A stretch of DNA of 64,000 bases from Mansonella perstans (lineage: Eukaryota; Nematoda; Chromadorea; Rhabditida; Onchocercidae): NCBI GenBank assembly GCA_037074765.1, contig JBAMDO010000097.1, positions 124,001 through 188,000 on the forward strand, read 5' to 3'. Below are positions 61,413 to 64,000 of the stretch, one piece after another. The position numbers and the translations under genes are program-made. The notes beneath the pieces were generated by a model. That model was not told where the DNA came from. It saw only the letters and a list, made by a program, of their open reading frames with translations, and did no database searches. The stretch's first letter is position 1. The number at the start of each line of letters is the position of its first letter.

Positions 61413-64000
61413 TTTGCTAAATATTCGGATAGAATGTATACTTCCAGCTTCAGAAATATATCTGATAACAGAAAATGTCGCTTGATACAACGTAAATAAG
61501 ACTTGACCTGCTAGCTAAAATTTTATTCACACTAATAACTTTATCAAATTTCCAAATTGCGTTTGCTTGAAGACAACATGAAACTTCTGCAGTTTCTCTA
61601 ACTATTATTATTTGTAGATGGCTATCCAAATATTTGCTTTAATTTTTGAATTTCTTCTTTTATTTTATTTCACTCATTTCTTTTCATTTTCTTACCTAAA
61701 CAAAAGCAAACCAATTGTAATCAAACAATTTCACATCAAGATCAATATTTTCTGATGTGAGGCGATAAAACTTCCTGATAAGATCAAATTTTTAATAATA
61801 CGATCAGTTGCATAAATCATCTTTACAAATTTGTCGCCTTGTTATAATTAAAGAATAAATTCAACACAGTCTTTCTGCTGTCCTTTACTCTTTGTTAAAA
61901 TGTAGCAACTAAAATTTTGCAATCCGTCAATTTACAACCACTAATTTTTAAAATCTGCCTAATTAATTTTCAACGAATAATACTGCTGACTAATTAATCG
62001 TTTACTCGTATTGCTTATTTGCATTGATTTAAATGAAGCATTTGCAACTCTTAAACGATTAATACTCGCTTTTTTTTAGCATTCATTTACAAAAATATTT
62101 TTGTCTTCTAATTGTCATCAAAAATTCATTACATAGAATTTGAATTCGTACAAAGCTGAATAGTTGTTAAAGTTTACACCAATTTTTTCCTGACTTAATA
62201 TCATACTCAATATTTTCAATGCCACACAAAAATGATTTGAAGTCCTCTTTTTTTAAATAAAATTTTTTTGAGAAGAAATAAACAAATTATTATCATCATT
62301 CGATCATTTATTTATTCATATCATCAATTAAAGTATAGCAGATGCTCTTGCCATAATTTGTCAAATCTTATTTTCATTTTTACCTCATCGATTCCTTGGT
62401 TTTAAATTTCTGATCAACTAATTTCAATTTTTTTTTGATTTTCTTACCATACTTTCCAGCATTTTAATATTTACTCGAAATCCTTATCGCATGTGTTTCC
62501 ATAAATCAATTTAGATTTTGTGCATCATGTTCATTACAGTGCGGCTCTTTCTAAAGAAATCGATAAATTGAAAATTTGAAAAGGCAAATTTTTGATTGGG
62601 TCATAGTTTTTAGAGATTTTTAGAATTTTTGCCATTTTTTTTGATCCAATCTAATGTACTCTTTCATGCTTATCTTTAATTTAATTGAACAAAATTCTAA
62701 TTTTCAATTACTGAGTACTGAAAGAAAGTTTTAATTCAGTATTGTCTTAGAATAGTCAGTAATTGCATTTTAATTACACAATCATTTATTGCCGTGAAAT
62801 ATTGCTCTAAATTTTTTTAAGATTTTGTATATTGATAGTTTTAAATTCTTAATCGGTAACATGACTAATGTCTTTTTTTCAACAAAATTTTCGTCTATGA
62901 TAAATTGGCAGTTTTTAATTAACGCTCAAATTTCTTCCCCTTATTTATTTAATTATTTTTTTCTTTTCCATTTTCTGCTAGTTAAATTTTCCATTCCATT
63001 CTCTTTTATTTACATGGACAGTAAAGTGCTGCTGAGAAAAAATCGTGGAAAAAAAATTTGTCAATTTACAACGATAATTTAAAATCTGGATTTACTTCTG
63101 CTCTTCAAATGATGACATACAATCCTGTATTGTCTTTTAAAAAGTGTAAAAAAAAATCATGATCCGAAATTTGGCTTTGTTTCCCAAGCAAAGATTCGTC
63201 ATTTTATAGCTTACTTTTCATTTATTCTTTTGATAGATTTTAGTGTATAATGTAGATCAAAGTTTAATTCATATTGACAGTTTAACATTTATGGTGACAT
63301 AGCATTGCATTGAAACAGTTATTTGGTTTGATTAAGAAAAAAATTCAATATGAATTAAACTTCATAAATGCTCTCGTAAAATACACAAATTATTTCAAAT
63401 TTTATCAAAAGATTTCAAATTTTACCACACTTTAAAGAAGCATTATAAATCACATATAAATGTTAGGAAAGGTGACAGAAACATAGAGATAAAGTGGTGG
63501 AAGAAAACGAATTCGCAAACAGAAGATTTCTTAGAATTTTGACGATAACGACTCAGAATTTCAAAAACAACCACTGCATTGACATGATTAACATTAATAG
63601 CGACAAAGATATCTCTAACATTCACTTATACATTAGTTACGATAACGGTAACATTGATGACAGAAGTGATGTTAGCAGCGGTAATAACATCGTTGTCCTT
63701 GAATACGCACCTAAAATGACATTTCAGCGGTTAACAGATTTATTGTTATGATTTTGATCCATCCAAGTACTTCAATAGTTTGCGTGCTATACTGAATAAC
63801 TAAACATTGATGATGTTACCAAAATGACACTTTTGCCATTTTCGATCAAAATTACAAGATGAAAAAAGCAAGCAAAAATCGAGATTTATTATTGAATGTT
63901 AAGATGAGGTATGTAAAGCAGTCTTCTTTGGGATTTATTTTATTTATGTTAAATTATTTACTTCTTTAAAAGACGACTTAAATTCCATCCGACGATTTAT
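61413..64000. other. 5' flank of the CAP gene and intergenic sequence
   Basis: The CAP gene promoter should lie just above 61412; a candidate trans-splice or UTR acceptor (minus strand TTCTGTTATCAG) sits about 60 bp upstream of its ATG. No TATA box like that of the protease is seen. The 85-codon frame at 63494-63751 (+) is Asn/Asp/Ile-rich and overlaps an open minus-strand frame at 63443-63625; neither is convincing. Nothing else was found. Confidence 0.4.

Noticed and set aside
63494..63751. 85-codon plus-strand frame
   Set aside because: Asn/Asp/Ile-rich with an overlapping open frame on the opposite strand, and no flanking splice, promoter or homology cue.
1..64000. tRNA, rRNA or bacterial operon features
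   Set aside because: I looked for tRNA B-box-like motifs, rRNA blocks and closely packed intronless genes and found none; the few GTTCGAATC-like strings (near 55332) lie in a 27-bp duplication and form no cloverleaf.

Overview
This window is nuclear DNA of a nematode. The sequence is very AT-rich, dense in homopolymers and microsatellites, and the genes are split into short exons by introns that mostly end in the nematode-type acceptor TTTTCAG. The gene content (a CAP/venom-allergen-like secreted protein, an S1 protease with an unusual inserted segment, an annexin, a long nucleoredoxin) and introns of several hundred bases would suit a parasitic clade III (spirurid/filarial-type) worm. That placement is inference; no species marker is visible.

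Layout. Coordinates 127-2046 (+): the last exons of an unrecognised basic, coiled-coil-type protein. 2047-13506: a gene-poor repeat belt (a GAT/AAT microsatellite, a 29-bp tandem array, CT/GA tracts). 13507-21335 (+): nucleoredoxin, three thioredoxin-like domains over ten exons, first exon not found. 21336-29742: gene-poor, with a 33-bp minisatellite and a 77-bp direct duplication. 29743-34443 (+): a complete six-exon annexin. 35656-41100: a decaying block of segmental duplications carrying minus-strand C2H2 zinc-finger relics. 41185-45607 (+): a 13-exon coiled-coil, lysine-rich protein. 46242-50033 (+): a secreted S1 serine protease with a TATA box and one non-canonical splice acceptor. 51801-52648 (-): an unrecognised gene with two phase-compatible last exons. 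56989-58974 (+): a FRAG1/PGAP2-family membrane protein, preceded by two orphan coding-like exons. 59673-61412 (-): a complete secreted CAP-domain protein. 61413-64000: nothing convincing.

The genes do not form a pathway. Each looks independently transcribed: strands alternate and gaps are mostly above 600 bp. Two products are predicted to be secreted (protease, CAP protein), one is a redox protein (nucleoredoxin), one binds membranes (annexin), and one belongs to a family that acts in GPI-anchor remodelling (PGAP2-like).

Exon models were built by hand from open frames, splice-site consensus and phase continuity, and no alignment was run. No clearly new multi-gene system is evident. The best leads are the decaying zinc-finger duplication block, the alternative-ending minus-strand gene, the protease's odd acceptor, and the hairpin-forming 29-bp tandem array.
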